Notes: generated from the sequence alone by a model not told the origin. Counted from the first letter of the stretch, positions 7,963 to 15,075 are shown. The stretch: 64,000 nt of DNA from JBBDXS01 sp040902195 (GCA_040902195.1 JBBDXS010000018.1:1-64000); one strand, 5' to 3'. Program-made: numbers and translations.

Positions 7963-7987
7963 GTGCTAGACTTCGGGCGGCCTGGGG
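7963..7987 (+). promoter_or_regulatory. extended -10 promoter, second copy
   Basis: TGCTAGACT at 7965-7973 followed by the same bases as the promoter at 5484-5508, with one mismatch in 25. It should drive the lipoprotein at 8041 with a leader of about 60 bases. Confidence 0.6.
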
Positions 7988-8040
7988 ACGGCAAGAACAC
8001 CGCCACCACGACCATCGCCTTCAAAGAGGGAGGAGGAATC

Positions 8041-8751
8041 ATGCGTCGTTGGTTTGCGCTCATCGCACTAGCAGGGATCATGCTCGCGGTTGGGGTCGGA
8101 TGCACGGACGACAGCGGCGGTAGCAACGAAGGTACCGCCACTATCGAAGAGCAGAAGGCTACCAACACGCAGCCCCCGCCAGAGCCAACGGATACCCCAG
8201 CGTCCTCCGTGACCTACACTCTTGACTTGAATGCCTCTCCTGCAGGTGACGCGCGGATTGACGTGATCGGAACAACCAATCTGCCGGACGGTGCTCTCCT
8301 GCGTGTCTCCGCTTCTCGGGCCAACCGTTGGCAAGGTGAGGACGACATTCGCGCGGCGAGTCTTGCTGACAACAGCGTGACAGTGACTAATGGTCAGTTC
8401 TCAACATCCCTGCAGCTCGACGAGTCTGACCTACTCGTCCTGGTAGGAGACATCGACGTGCTTGATGTCCTATCGGACAGCGTGACCGTCTGCGCTGAGT
8501 TTCAGACCGGCGAAGATTTCGATGGGCAGCAGCGGCAGCCAGAGCCTTCGGTAGTCGCAGCTGTGGGCCCCTTCGGTGAGGGACTCGCGAATAGTCCCCT
8601 GGTGAAGGTGTTCGGGAGCGCTACCGCCAACCCCTCAAATTGGCTGGAGGTCGAAACGAGTGTCGGCCTGGAGCCACCGCTAGTGGACGAAATAACCGCT
8701 CTTCAAGCGCGGGCACCGACCGTCGGTACCCTACGGGGCTTCTGTCTCTAG
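8041..8751 (+). CDS. lipoprotein of unknown function
   Basis: The start is the ATG at 8041, backed by GGGAGGAGGAA. The upstream ATG at 7852 lies inside the HNH gene and is ignored. The 236-residue product has a lipoprotein signal ending VGVGC, a Thr/Pro/Glu linker, and a soluble domain rich in strands (VTYTLDLNASPAGDARIDV and GTTNLPDGALLRVSA). This resembles an immunoglobulin-like or transthyretin-like beta fold. Two late cysteines may pair. It begins a pair with the lipoprotein at 8852, which has a similar signal and linker but its own promoter. Confidence 0.7.
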   Translation: MRRWFALIALAGIMLAVGVGCTDDSGGSNEGTATIEEQKATNTQPPPEPTDTPASSVTYTLDLNASPAGDARIDVIGTTNLPDGALLRVSASRANRWQGEDDIRAASLADNSVTVTNGQFSTSLQLDESDLLVLVGDIDVLDVLSDSVTVCAEFQTGEDFDGQQRQPEPSVVAAVGPFGEGLANSPLVKVFGSATANPSNWLEVETSVGLEPPLVDEITALQARAPTVGTLRGFCL

Positions 8752-8851
8752 GAAGCCGCGCTCCCTAATTGTGCGGAGTTTGCTTCCGCCTGGGCAAGGG
8801 CCGCGTGCTATGATCTCCGAGGCGTCACCTTCGCGGAAGGAGGGCCGCACC

Positions 8852-9397
8852 ATGCGACGAATCGCGTTCATCACACTCGCAGCTATCGTGCTCGCGGTCG
8901 CCGGAGCCGCGTGCAGCGATAACAACAGCGGCGGCACCAAGCCGACCGCCACGGCCACGGTCGAGGAGCAGGAGGCGACGAGCACTCAGGAATCACCTGA
9001 GCCGACCGATACCCAACTACCGCCGCCATCCGCCGAGGCGCTGCAGTCGGTGGTAGCAACATCCCTCAGTCTGAACTCGTCCGATGTCCTCTCTGTCATT
9101 TCTCAGCGGCTTAGCCAGGATCAGCGAAACAGCCTGTTCATCGGCCTAGGCAGTCCGAATCTCACGGCATCAACCGGACAGGCAAGCGCGGCTGCCTACG
9201 GTCAGCCAGAACGCGTGTCGGACGGTTGGCAACTAGGATACGTCCTCGCCTTCGACGGACGAAATATTGGCTACGCTGAAGCCACTCTGAGTGAAGAGCA
9301 GGACGGGTGGAAAATCGTCAGCACCTGCCGTTGGGACACCGTGACCAGTACGCCGGTGCGACCGAAGCCCAATCCTGATCGGTGTTGGCCCCAGTAG
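8852..9397 (+). CDS. lipoprotein of unknown function
   Basis: The start at 8852 has GAAGGAGG at good spacing; an extended -10 (TGCTATGAT, 8806-8814) lies 37 bases upstream. The 181-residue product has a lipobox ending AGAAC, then a linker VEEQEATSTQESPEPTDT close to that of the lipoprotein before it, so the two probably share ancestry in this part. The globular part (VLSVISQRLSQDQRNSLF to ENGWKIVSTCRWD-like end) resembles lipoprotein NTF2-like folds only loosely. It should sit on the outer membrane face. Confidence 0.65.
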   Translation: MRRIAFITLAAIVLAVAGAACSDNNSGGTKPTATATVEEQEATSTQESPEPTDTQLPPPSAEALQSVVATSLSLNSSDVLSVISQRLSQDQRNSLFIGLGSPNLTASTGQASAAAYGQPERVSDGWQLGYVLAFDGRNIGYAEATLSEEQDGWKIVSTCRWDTVTSTPVRPKPNPDRCWPQ

Positions 9398-9410
9398 GAG
9401 GTCGTCTCTG

Positions 9411-9797
9411 GTGACAGACACAGGAGCCTTGTACTCCCAACAACTGGAGAAGGAAATCCGGCGATACGAACGAGAACTTGGCGACCAAGATGAGGGCGTG
9501 GCCTATGTGATCCTGAGTGGTGGCCGTTGCATCGCCGCGTCATTGTTCTACGCCTATCCCGAATCAAATATGTTGATCGTCGACGGGTTCGACGACCAAG
9601 GTTCGGAGGTAATGGCATTGCTACCTCTTCTCGACGCTCAGGTCGTTCTGACCAAACGTGCGAAGCCTGACCCGGAGCAGAAGCGTGGCCCCATCGGTTT
9701 CAAGACAGGTCGTCGCCCAGCCACCAGACGAACAGCCCCTATACGTCCGGCGACGACACGCGCACGCGCCGCTCTATCGGGTCCCAGGTCACCTTGA
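9411..9797 (+). CDS. hypothetical protein, 3' end probably replaced at a recombination junction
   Basis: The 128-residue ORF starts with GTG at 9411, 14 bases after the stop of the upstream lipoprotein, with AGGAGG. Residues 1-97 look like a genuine small protein (QQLEKEIRRYERELG, VAYVILSGGRCIAASLFYA, MLIVDGFDDQG, MALLPLLDAQVVLTKR). From about residue 98 (base ~9705) the ORF reads antisense through the broken portal gene and becomes Arg/Thr-rich, so the natural C-terminus has probably been lost. The family is not recognised. Confidence 0.5.
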   Translation: MTDTGALYSQQLEKEIRRYERELGDQDEGVAYVILSGGRCIAASLFYAYPESNMLIVDGFDDQGSEVMALLPLLDAQVVLTKRAKPDPEQKRGPIGFKTGRRPATRRTAPIRPATTRARAALSGPRSP

Positions 9798-10149
9798 ACG
9801 CGGCGTCGCCCAGCACCCCCGCGTCGATCTCCGTATCGAAGTCGAGCTGCGCCAGGCTGCTCTGGTCGTACACCTCCGCGATCGCGCGCTCGCAACGGCG
9901 GGCGCGCTCCTCCTCCTCCGGCGACCCGTCCGCGGCATCGACCACGGTGCGCATGCCGGACATGAGGTACGACGCTGTCTTCTCGATGAACGCCTTCGCG
10001 TAGTTGAAAACGAGGCGCCGGTCCCGGCGGCGCAGCGGGCGCGGCCACTGGTCGCCCTGGTAGAACGAGAGCAGCTCCGCGTAGCCGCGCCTGCGTCCGA
10101 GGTCCAATCTGGTCAGTTGCTGCGGGATCGTGAGCGCGTCGCGTGCCAT
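9705..10149 (-). pseudogene. phage portal protein, nonsense-mutated and 3'-truncated
   Basis: The start is the ATG at 10149 with GGAGG at 10158-10162. The first 136 codons give a typical portal N-terminus: AELLSFYQGDQWPRPLRRRD, RRLVFNYAKAFIEKTASYLM, then GVLGDAAFKVTWDP and RVRVSSPDV. At that point a TAG (9739-9741) stands where the family has Gln (PDVQG). The same frame then continues with the expected GLFVWWLGDD before TGA at about 9705, where homology ends. A full portal is about 450 residues, so only the first third remains. It sits on the same strand as the terminase and capsid genes. The gene cannot make a working portal. Confidence 0.75.
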
Positions 10150-10267
10150 CGTAGCCACCTCCGTGATCGAGTTCGTCCCGCCACGCTACCGCCGGCTCGA
10201 TCCAGCGCCAAGCGCCCGGTGGCACTTGTCGGTAGACTAGGGGCAGCTACGAAAGAGGAGGTTCGCC

Positions 10268-10534
10268 ATGGTAGAAGCGTATCGCGGTAAGGTCAACATC
10301 GACATCACCTACTGCGTGATCTGAGGCTATCTCCCCCTGGCCGCCTGGATGGCGACCGAGATCTGGCACGAGTTCGGCGCCGAAGCGCCCGTCACGCTGA
10401 TCCCATCCGACAAGGGACGCCTCGAGGTGTTCGCGAACGGTAAGACGCTCTTCGATCGCAAGGCGGAGGGCGGCAAGTACCCGGACATGACGCGCGTCCG
10501 CGAGATCAAGCAGCAGATCGCGGACATGCTTTAG
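10268..10534 (+). CDS. SelW/Rdx-family selenoprotein (TGA read as selenocysteine)
   Basis: Reading from the ATG at 10268 (AAAGAGGAGG upstream) through one in-frame TGA at 10322-10324 gives an 88-residue Rdx-family protein. The start of the family fold is VNIDITYCVIU, with the redox motif C-x-x-U at residues 16-19. It is followed by GYLPLAAWMATEIW and the typical GRLEVFANGKTLFDRKAEGG, then the final helix. Rdx proteins have CxxC or CxxU at this place, so the TGA stands exactly at the redox residue. A SECIS-like hairpin follows the TGA. The family is thought to act as small thioredoxin-fold redox proteins. A TAGACT -10 lies at 10233-10238. No selenocysteine machinery gene is in the window. Confidence 0.85.
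10329..10362 (+). promoter_or_regulatory. SECIS-like hairpin after the in-frame TGA
   Basis: An outer 5-bp stem (10329-10333 with 10358-10362) and an inner 7-bp stem with one mismatch (10339-10345 with 10351-10357) enclose the loop TGGAT. The loop lies 22-26 bases after the TGA and has G in its second position. This fits the loose consensus for bacterial SECIS elements, which lie inside the coding region. Confidence 0.65.
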
Positions 10535-10602
10535 AAGGGAACAAGGAACTAGCACCTGGGAAATAGGAATTGATCGAGGTGCTTAATCGATGCTTCAACA
10601 AG

Positions 10603-10626
10603 GGGGCCTCCCGAATGGGAGGCCCC
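10603..10626. terminator. bidirectional intrinsic terminator
   Basis: A 10-bp perfect G/C stem (10603-10612 with 10617-10626) with a GAAT loop lies between the convergent selenoprotein gene and the LPXTG-type gene. Confidence 0.8.
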
Positions 10627-10652
10627 TCTCGATGTTCCTCTGTCAGTACTGC

Positions 10653-11633
10653 TTAGCTGCGGCGCGCTACTCGAGCCGCGCCGGTGCTCACAACGGCCAC
10701 TGCGCCCAGCACCGCCAGCGCGATCGCCAGGGGCGCGAACGGCGTGCCGTCCGTCGAGCTGTCGCTCATGCCCGTCTTGGGCAGCGTTGGCGTCGTCGAG
10801 GCGGCCCCGATGTTGCCGCAGGCCACGACCGTCGAGTCGGTCTCGGATGCTGAGACGGCGATCGCGTGCGGCTCCGAGGTCAGCGTGTCGTAGTCGGCGC
10901 TGATGAAACTGAACGAGCCCTCGCCCATGACAACCGCGAGGCGCGAGGCGACGGCGCCCAGTGTCGCGCAGGTGCCTTCGTACACGTTGGCGGGTTGCGA
11001 GCCCGTCGCCGCAAGCTCAACGCCTACGGCAGAGAGGTCCGGCGCACCGAACTCCGCGGCGTCAGCGACGAACGCGGTGCCCGCCTGCGTGCCGGACAGC
11101 TCCAGCTGGGTGAACCTGGCCGGCGCCTCTTCCTCGCCGCCTTCTGCCGTGTAGTCGAGGTATGTCTGCGTCTGGGCGTCCGACTCGTCGTAGGTAAAGT
11201 GCGACTCCGCAATCTTGCCATCGACGACCACGAACGTGAAGGGCTGAATGTAGCGGTCCACGCCCGCCGCGACGGCGCCCACATCCGTTACTTCCGCCAC
11301 GCCCGTCACGGTAGCGCCAGCCGCGGAGATTTCGATGATCTCGACATGGAAGTCTGGGTCACTACTGGCATCCCCAAGGATGAAGCTAATGGCTGGATGG
11401 TCAACCGCGGCGAACGAACCGCCATCAATGTCGGTAAAGATTGCGTCCTCAGCGAAGAGCGAAATTGCGGCTTCGCCCTGCCCGGCGTTGAGCGCTTCCG
11501 CGAACGCCGTGACGACAGACTCAGGGTCGAGGCCCTGCGCCTCCGTGCTCGGCCCGCTGAGCAGGCCGCCGAGCAAGGCTGTGATCGCTAGAAGAGATGC
11601 GACGATTGCGCTCCGTATGAGGGTCTTGAACAT
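10653..11633 (-). CDS. secreted NTF2/SnoaL-like protein with LPXTG-type sorting signal
   Basis: The start is the ATG at 11633 (AAAGGTGG upstream) rather than the one 51 bases earlier. The 326-residue product has a signal peptide (core about residues 10-28) and a SnoaL/NTF2-like domain (VVTAFAEALNAGQGEAAISL, then VDGKIAESHFTYD). A second beta-rich domain follows (ATGSQPANVYEGTCATLGAV). The C-terminus has LPKTG, a 20-residue hydrophobic segment and the basic tail ARVARRS. This is the standard sortase signal, so the protein is expected to be wall-linked or membrane-held, as fits a single-membrane cell. No sortase gene is in the window. The second half resembles DUF4397/CHRD-like surface domains only vaguely. 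Confidence 0.75.
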   Translation of the reverse strand: MFKTLIRSAIVASLLAITALLGGLLSGPSTEAQGLDPESVVTAFAEALNAGQGEAAISLFAEDAIFTDIDGGSFAAVDHPAISFILGDASSDPDFHVEIIEISAAGATVTGVAEVTDVGAVAAGVDRYIQPFTFVVVDGKIAESHFTYDESDAQTQTYLDYTAEGGEEEAPARFTQLELSGTQAGTAFVADAAEFGAPDLSAVGVELAATGSQPANVYEGTCATLGAVASRLAVVMGEGSFSFISADYDTLTSEPHAIAVSASETDSTVVACGNIGAASTTPTLPKTGMSDSSTDGTPFAPLAIALAVLGAVAVVSTGAARVARRS

Positions 11634-11761
11634 CCTGTCCACCTTTCTTTGCCGCCCCGATAGGGGGCCCGTGTGTTGCCCCAACGGTAGGGTTAACCTG
11701 GCTTATCGTCAAGTTCCCAGACTAGCGGCCCCCAGGAGTCCCATCAGAGGATCGAATTCGC

Positions 11762-12109
11762 CTACGACGCCGCCGCAGACGGCCGTGCCTTCGCGAGGAC
11801 GCGAAAGACGCTCCTGCGCGAGATGCCGAACTCCAGCGACAGCGCATCGATCGCGACGCCGTCGCGCCTTTGACGGCAGAGCGCGTCGTCGCGCGAGCCG
11901 ATGAGCAGGCTGCGCGCGCCGCCGGGCTCGTCGTAGCGGCAGCGCTCCAGCGGGCAGCGCAGACAGGTCGGCGCCAGCTCGCAGCCGCCGTCGTCGTACT
12001 CGAGGTGCTCCGGCAGCGCGTCGGCGCGCACCTTGCGTCCGTTTGGATGACATTCAGCAGGCGGTAGCCTGTGTGTGGTCGCTGGTAGCTGAAGAAGGGC
12101 AGTGGTCAT
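11762..12109 (-). CDS. phage-associated Cys-cluster / helix-turn-helix protein
   Basis: The start is the ATG at 12109 (TAGGAG upstream). The 115-residue product has a cysteine cluster CELAPTCLRCPLERC (C-x5-C-x2-C-x4-C), which could hold zinc or an Fe-S cluster. It is followed by a C-terminal helix-turn-helix with AIDALSLEFGISRRSVFRVL. The pairing suggests a DNA-binding regulator. It is the last gene of the packaging operon, 170 bases after the terminase gene. An alternative start lies 18 bases upstream. Confidence 0.55.
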   Translation of the reverse strand: MTTALLQLPATTHRLPPAECHPNGRKVRADALPEHLEYDDGGCELAPTCLRCPLERCRYDEPGGARSLLIGSRDDALCRQRRDGVAIDALSLEFGISRRSVFRVLAKARPSAAAS

Positions 12110-12280
12110 TGCTGTCACTCCTAACATGCGTATCTGCTTCCGATCTGTCCCCGCTTGCCCGGGCCTGAAGACCCCGGCCTACGGAGTCTGCGCGTTGCGA
12201 TAGCGAGCCTCGCCTACGGCAGGCTTGCTCGGGCGCGTAGCTGTGCGCCCCTATTCGCCGTACGCTGTCTTTCCCCGCCG

Positions 12281-13708
12281 CTACATCGCCTCTCGCAGTC
12301 TTCCCCGTGCCGTTCGCGGGGTCACGTCCGACGCCGCCTCCACCAGCAGCGCCAGGCTCATCACGAAGTCATCGTGCCCCTCCGACGGGTCAACGTAGAA
12401 CGTCATCGTGCGGTTCGCGCGGTAGACCGCCCGGGCGCGTTCGATCTCCTGCCAGCAGTGGCGGTACTCGATCGAGCCGTCTCCGTCGTAGAGCTTCAGC
12501 CGGCCGCCGTTCGCCGCGGCGAGCAGTCCGTAGCCCAAGCGCGACTTCGATTCCGCCGTGAACCGCACCGGACGCACGATGTGCGATCCGACCGCTACGG
12601 ACAGCAGCCGCGCGATCGTCTCGCCGAGGCCCGTCGCGTCGACGGCGAGGCGGCGCACCTGCCAGACCTCGCGTAGCAAGTCGGCGAGGCGGCGCAGCAA
12701 CGTGTCGTGCGGCTCGCCCTCCCAGACGTAGTGCTCCACAACCTCCAGCGCCGGCTCCAGCACGACCGCATCGTGCGTCGGGAACACGGCACGGGCGATC
12801 GTCAGGACCGTCGCGTCGTGCCCGCGCTCCGCGTTCGTACTGTCGAGGGAGCCGCCGGCGAGGTCGAGCCCGGCGATGTACGTCTCGCCCCTGCGAGGTG
12901 CGCGCTGGCGCGGATGGCGTCCCTGTAGCTGCGCGAGCTGTCCGTGCGAGAAGAGCCGGCCGCCGCCGCTAATCGGCTTGAGGCAGTACTGCGTGAGAAA
13001 CAGCGGGTGCCGCTCGCCCAGCCGCTCGCGTTCGGCTTCCACGTAGCGGCCGTAGGCCGGGTTGTGCGCCGCGACAACCTGCCAGTCGTACTCGAAGTGG
13101 CGGCGCACGCCGTCGCGGCGCTCCAGTTCAAGGTGATGCTGCTTCGCGCGCTCGAGCAGCGTCCGGTCGTCCCAGGCCGTTCCGTAGTAGACCGTCGTCG
13201 CGTTCGTCGCCGAGGCCATCGGGCGGAACTCTCGGTCAAACTTCTCGTCGTCGACGTCCTGCGCCTCGTCGACCTCAAGAATAAGCTGGACGGTATGTCC
13301 CATGACATTGGCGCCGGACTCCGCTGAGAGGAAGACCATGCGCGCCTGCCCGAGCCGAATGATGTGGCCGGCCTCTATGGCGGCGTGCGGCGGCAGGCCG
13401 GCAGCAACGAGACGGCTCCAGAGGCGGCGCATACTAAGATGCCCTTGAGGCTCGTACGAGGGCGCGCATTTCACGCCCTCGGCGTGGGCGCCTTGATAGA
13501 GGCCAAGAAGAAACGCCTCGATGTGGACTGACAGCTCGTTCTTGCCGCCCTGACGGGCGATCTCGATGGAGAAGGAGAGGCCGCGGTTGCGGAGGACGCT
13601 ATCGAGGATCGCGCGGCCGGCCTCGATCTGGTACGGGCGGAGGCGTAGGTCCCACGGAAGCGGGGCCGGGTGTATTTTCGATTTTCTGCGCATTTTAGAA
13701 AAATTCAT
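12281..13708 (-). CDS. terL: phage terminase large subunit
   Basis: The 475-residue protein packages DNA into phage heads, using an ATPase motor and a nuclease. Seen motifs are a Walker A-like loop EIARQGGKNEL (residues ~48-58), a Walker B block LILEVDEAQDV (~141-151), then the RNase H-like nuclease residues in GLDLAGG, AVDATGLGE and the final GHDDFVMSLALL. Length and motif order match intact TerL proteins. No ribosome site is visible before the ATG at 13708, and an in-frame stop lies just upstream. The DNA before the start is A/T-rich. It belongs to the minus-strand packaging operon that begins at 14937. Confidence 0.88.
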   Translation of the reverse strand: MNFSKMRRKSKIHPAPLPWDLRLRPYQIEAGRAILDSVLRNRGLSFSIEIARQGGKNELSVHIEAFLLGLYQGAHAEGVKCAPSYEPQGHLSMRRLWSRLVAAGLPPHAAIEAGHIIRLGQARMVFLSAESGANVMGHTVQLILEVDEAQDVDDEKFDREFRPMASATNATTVYYGTAWDDRTLLERAKQHHLELERRDGVRRHFEYDWQVVAAHNPAYGRYVEAERERLGERHPLFLTQYCLKPISGGGRLFSHGQLAQLQGRHPRQRAPRRGETYIAGLDLAGGSLDSTNAERGHDATVLTIARAVFPTHDAVVLEPALEVVEHYVWEGEPHDTLLRRLADLLREVWQVRRLAVDATGLGETIARLLSVAVGSHIVRPVRFTAESKSRLGYGLLAAANGGRLKLYDGDGSIEYRHCWQEIERARAVYRANRTMTFYVDPSEGHDDFVMSLALLVEAASDVTPRTARGRLREAM

Positions 13709-13752
13709 CGCGTTTTTAAATCTGCGTGGAGCGAATTATCGGCGAAGGACCT

Positions 13753-13770
13753 GTGTGAGCTAGCTCACAC
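13753..13770. repeat. 18-bp perfect palindrome upstream of terL
   Basis: GTGTGAGC-TA-GCTCACAC reads identically on both strands. It lies 45 bases before the terL start, between the holin-like gene and terL, and could be an operator or a processing hairpin. Confidence 0.6.
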
Positions 13771-13792
13771 CCCGTCGCAGCGGTTTGTCGCT

Positions 13793-13820
13793 GTCGGGGT
13801 CTTAAGACCCCGACCTACGG
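13793..13820. repeat. dispersed palindromic repeat (GTCGGGGTC / GACCCCGAC type)
   Basis: A 22-base palindrome centred on CTTAAG, followed by CTACGG, the family's conserved flank. It lies between the holin-like gene and terL. Confidence 0.7.
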
Positions 13821-13835
13821 CCCTGCTCTTCCCCG

Positions 13836-14078
13836 TCATGCGAACAGACGCAAGACGACCTGAGTGGCGACAGCGCCCGCGAGCAAGAACAACAAGCCGT
13901 TAATGCGGCTGCGGACCTCGTCGAGCTGGCGCTCCACATTGCGGAGGCGCTCATCCACCGTCGCGCGGAAGGCGGGCTCGTCGACGACGGCGAACGGCAG
14001 GCCGTCGTGACCGCCCGCGCGCGAGCGATCGCGGCGGCGGCGCAACGCGGCGAAGGCCTTCTCGATCTCACGGGCCAC
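13836..14078 (-). CDS. small membrane protein, holin-like (XhlA type)
   Basis: The 80-residue product has a basic start, a coiled-coil stretch DERLRNVERQLDEVRSRING, then one membrane segment LLFLLAGAVATQVVLRLF at the very end. This coiled coil plus terminal anchor is the layout of XhlA-type phage lysis helper proteins. Its start overlaps the end of the TerS-like gene by 11 bases, so it is part of the packaging operon. No endolysin is seen in the window, so the lysis role is inferred. Confidence 0.5.
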   Translation of the reverse strand: MAREIEKAFAALRRRRDRSRAGGHDGLPFAVVDEPAFRATVDERLRNVERQLDEVRSRINGLLFLLAGAVATQVVLRLFA

Positions 14079-14472
14079 CCAGCCCCTCCGGGAAGAACTG
14101 GTCGCCGATGCCGCGGACGAGTCCGACGATGTGCGCCGCGAGGTCGTCCTTCGCGTTCGTGGAGAGGCGGTAGCGCGTTGCGACCATCCTGGCCAACACG
14201 TCCATGCTGCGCAGCACCAATTTCATCTCCTTCTCGTTGTCCATCTCCTCTCCGTCCTTTCCAAGGCGCAGCGACTCGTGGATCTTTGTGCGGAGCAACG
14301 CGATCTCGTCATCGAGCCCCTCGGTTTTTACGGCGTCCGAGAGGACGATGGACTCCGCCGCGCGCAGGGCGTCGAAGTAGAGGTTGCGCACGGCGGGCGG
14401 ACGCCCGCGCGGGCGTTGCCCGTCCTTTGCCTTCGAGCGTTTCTTGCTAGTGCGGGCGGCGTCGCGGGCCAT
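14068..14472 (-). CDS. putative terminase small subunit-like protein
   Basis: The 134-residue product begins with a Lys/Arg-rich tract (KKRSKAKDGQRPRGRPP), followed by LDDEIALLRTKIHESLRLG, a Glu/Lys helix and DVLARMVATRYRLS. The GRPP start and the DEIALLR helix are typical of small phage proteins that stand before TerL, and its place in the operon fits. A GGAGGTGAC site precedes the ATG. The evidence is composition and position, not a clear family match. Confidence 0.5.
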   Translation of the reverse strand: MARDAARTSKKRSKAKDGQRPRGRPPAVRNLYFDALRAAESIVLSDAVKTEGLDDEIALLRTKIHESLRLGKDGEEMDNEKEMKLVLRSMDVLARMVATRYRLSTNAKDDLAAHIVGLVRGIGDQFFPEGLGGP

Positions 14473-14623
14473 CGTGGCCGGTCACCTCCAGCAGTTGCAG
14501 CAGCTCGTCCAGGGTCTCGGGCGGAAGGCGCGAGGTCGCATCGAGGAGTCCGGCGAGCAGGCAGAGGGCGGCCAGATCCCAAGCGCGGCGCTCAATGGCG
14601 ACAGCGAGCAGCGGTTTGCCCAT
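14447..14623 (-). CDS. 58-residue phage-operon protein
   Basis: This short ORF has a GGGAGG site and an ATG at 14623, just 2 bases after the stop of the gene before it. It overlaps the TerS-like gene by 26 bases in another frame. The product (MGKPLLAVAIERRAWDLAAL, then LPPETLDELLQLLEV) is helical. Tight spacing on both sides and a good ribosome site support a real gene. I do not recognise its role. Confidence 0.5.
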   Translation of the reverse strand: MGKPLLAVAIERRAWDLAALCLLAGLLDATSRLPPETLDELLQLLEVTGHDGPRRRPH

Positions 14624-14625
14624 CG

Positions 14626-14937
14626 TTAGCCTCCCATCCTGCGCGCCACAATCGCGGAGACAAGCACCGTCGCCGCGAAAAGCGGCAGCCGCGTCAGCGC
14701 CCAGACCGCGGGCGAGCCCTCGCCCAGCGCGAGCGCGCCGCGCCCGCTCCAGAAGAGCGCCTGCGAAAGCCCGGCCTCAACGACGGCCGCGATGCTACCG
14801 AGCGTCAGCGCCAGCGCGCCGATGCGCCTCGCCCGCCCGTTCGCCCGCCACCAGCGCGCGCCGAAGTAGCCGGCGTTGAAGAGGCCGCAGCCCGCCGTCG
14901 TCACATCCTGCCCGACAACGATTCCTACCAAGTCCAC
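14626..14937 (-). CDS. small multi-helix membrane protein at the head of the phage operon
   Basis: The 103-residue product, starting with GTG at 14937, has two to three membrane segments (IGALALTLGSIAAVVEAGL and RLPLFAATVLVSAIVA) and a short linker WWRANGRARR. It is the first gene of the packaging operon and lies 36 bases after the LexA-box promoter. Small membrane proteins at such places may serve lysis or exclusion, but nothing in the sequence decides this. Confidence 0.5.
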   Translation of the reverse strand: MDLVGIVVGQDVTTAGCGLFNAGYFGARWWRANGRARRIGALALTLGSIAAVVEAGLSQALFWSGRGALALGEGSPAVWALTRLPLFAATVLVSAIVARRMGG

Positions 14938-14972
14938 ATTCCCCCCAGTTCGCTGAGTTCCTCGGTAGGAAC

Positions 14973-15002
14973 AGAATAGAACAGTTGTTCTCTTCTCGTC
15001 AA
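14973..15002 (-). promoter_or_regulatory. SOS-type promoter: LexA-like box within the -35/-10 spacer
   Basis: On the minus strand, TTGACG (14997-15002) and TATTCT (14973-14978) stand 18 bases apart. The spacer holds GAACAACTGTTC (14979-14990), a perfect palindrome matching GAAC-N4-GTTC, the LexA/DinR box of many Gram-positive-type bacteria. It faces the packaging operon starting at 14937. Confidence 0.7.
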
Positions 15003-15044
15003 GGGATGGCTGTCATGGGAAGGCTGACACATGGGGGCGCCGAG

Positions 15045-15075
15045 GTAGGGGCGGGTTTCAAACCCGCCCCTACGG
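15045..15075. repeat. dispersed palindromic repeat (GGCGGGTTT / AAACCCGCC type)
   Basis: A palindrome of 28 bases with GTAG/CTAC ends, then GG. A close relative lies at 20238-20264. Confidence 0.75.

Noticed and set aside
9739..9741. TAG in the portal read as an amino acid
   Set aside because: Unlike the TGA of the Rdx gene, the frame ends about 10 codons later and the rest of the portal is missing, so read-through would not restore a protein.
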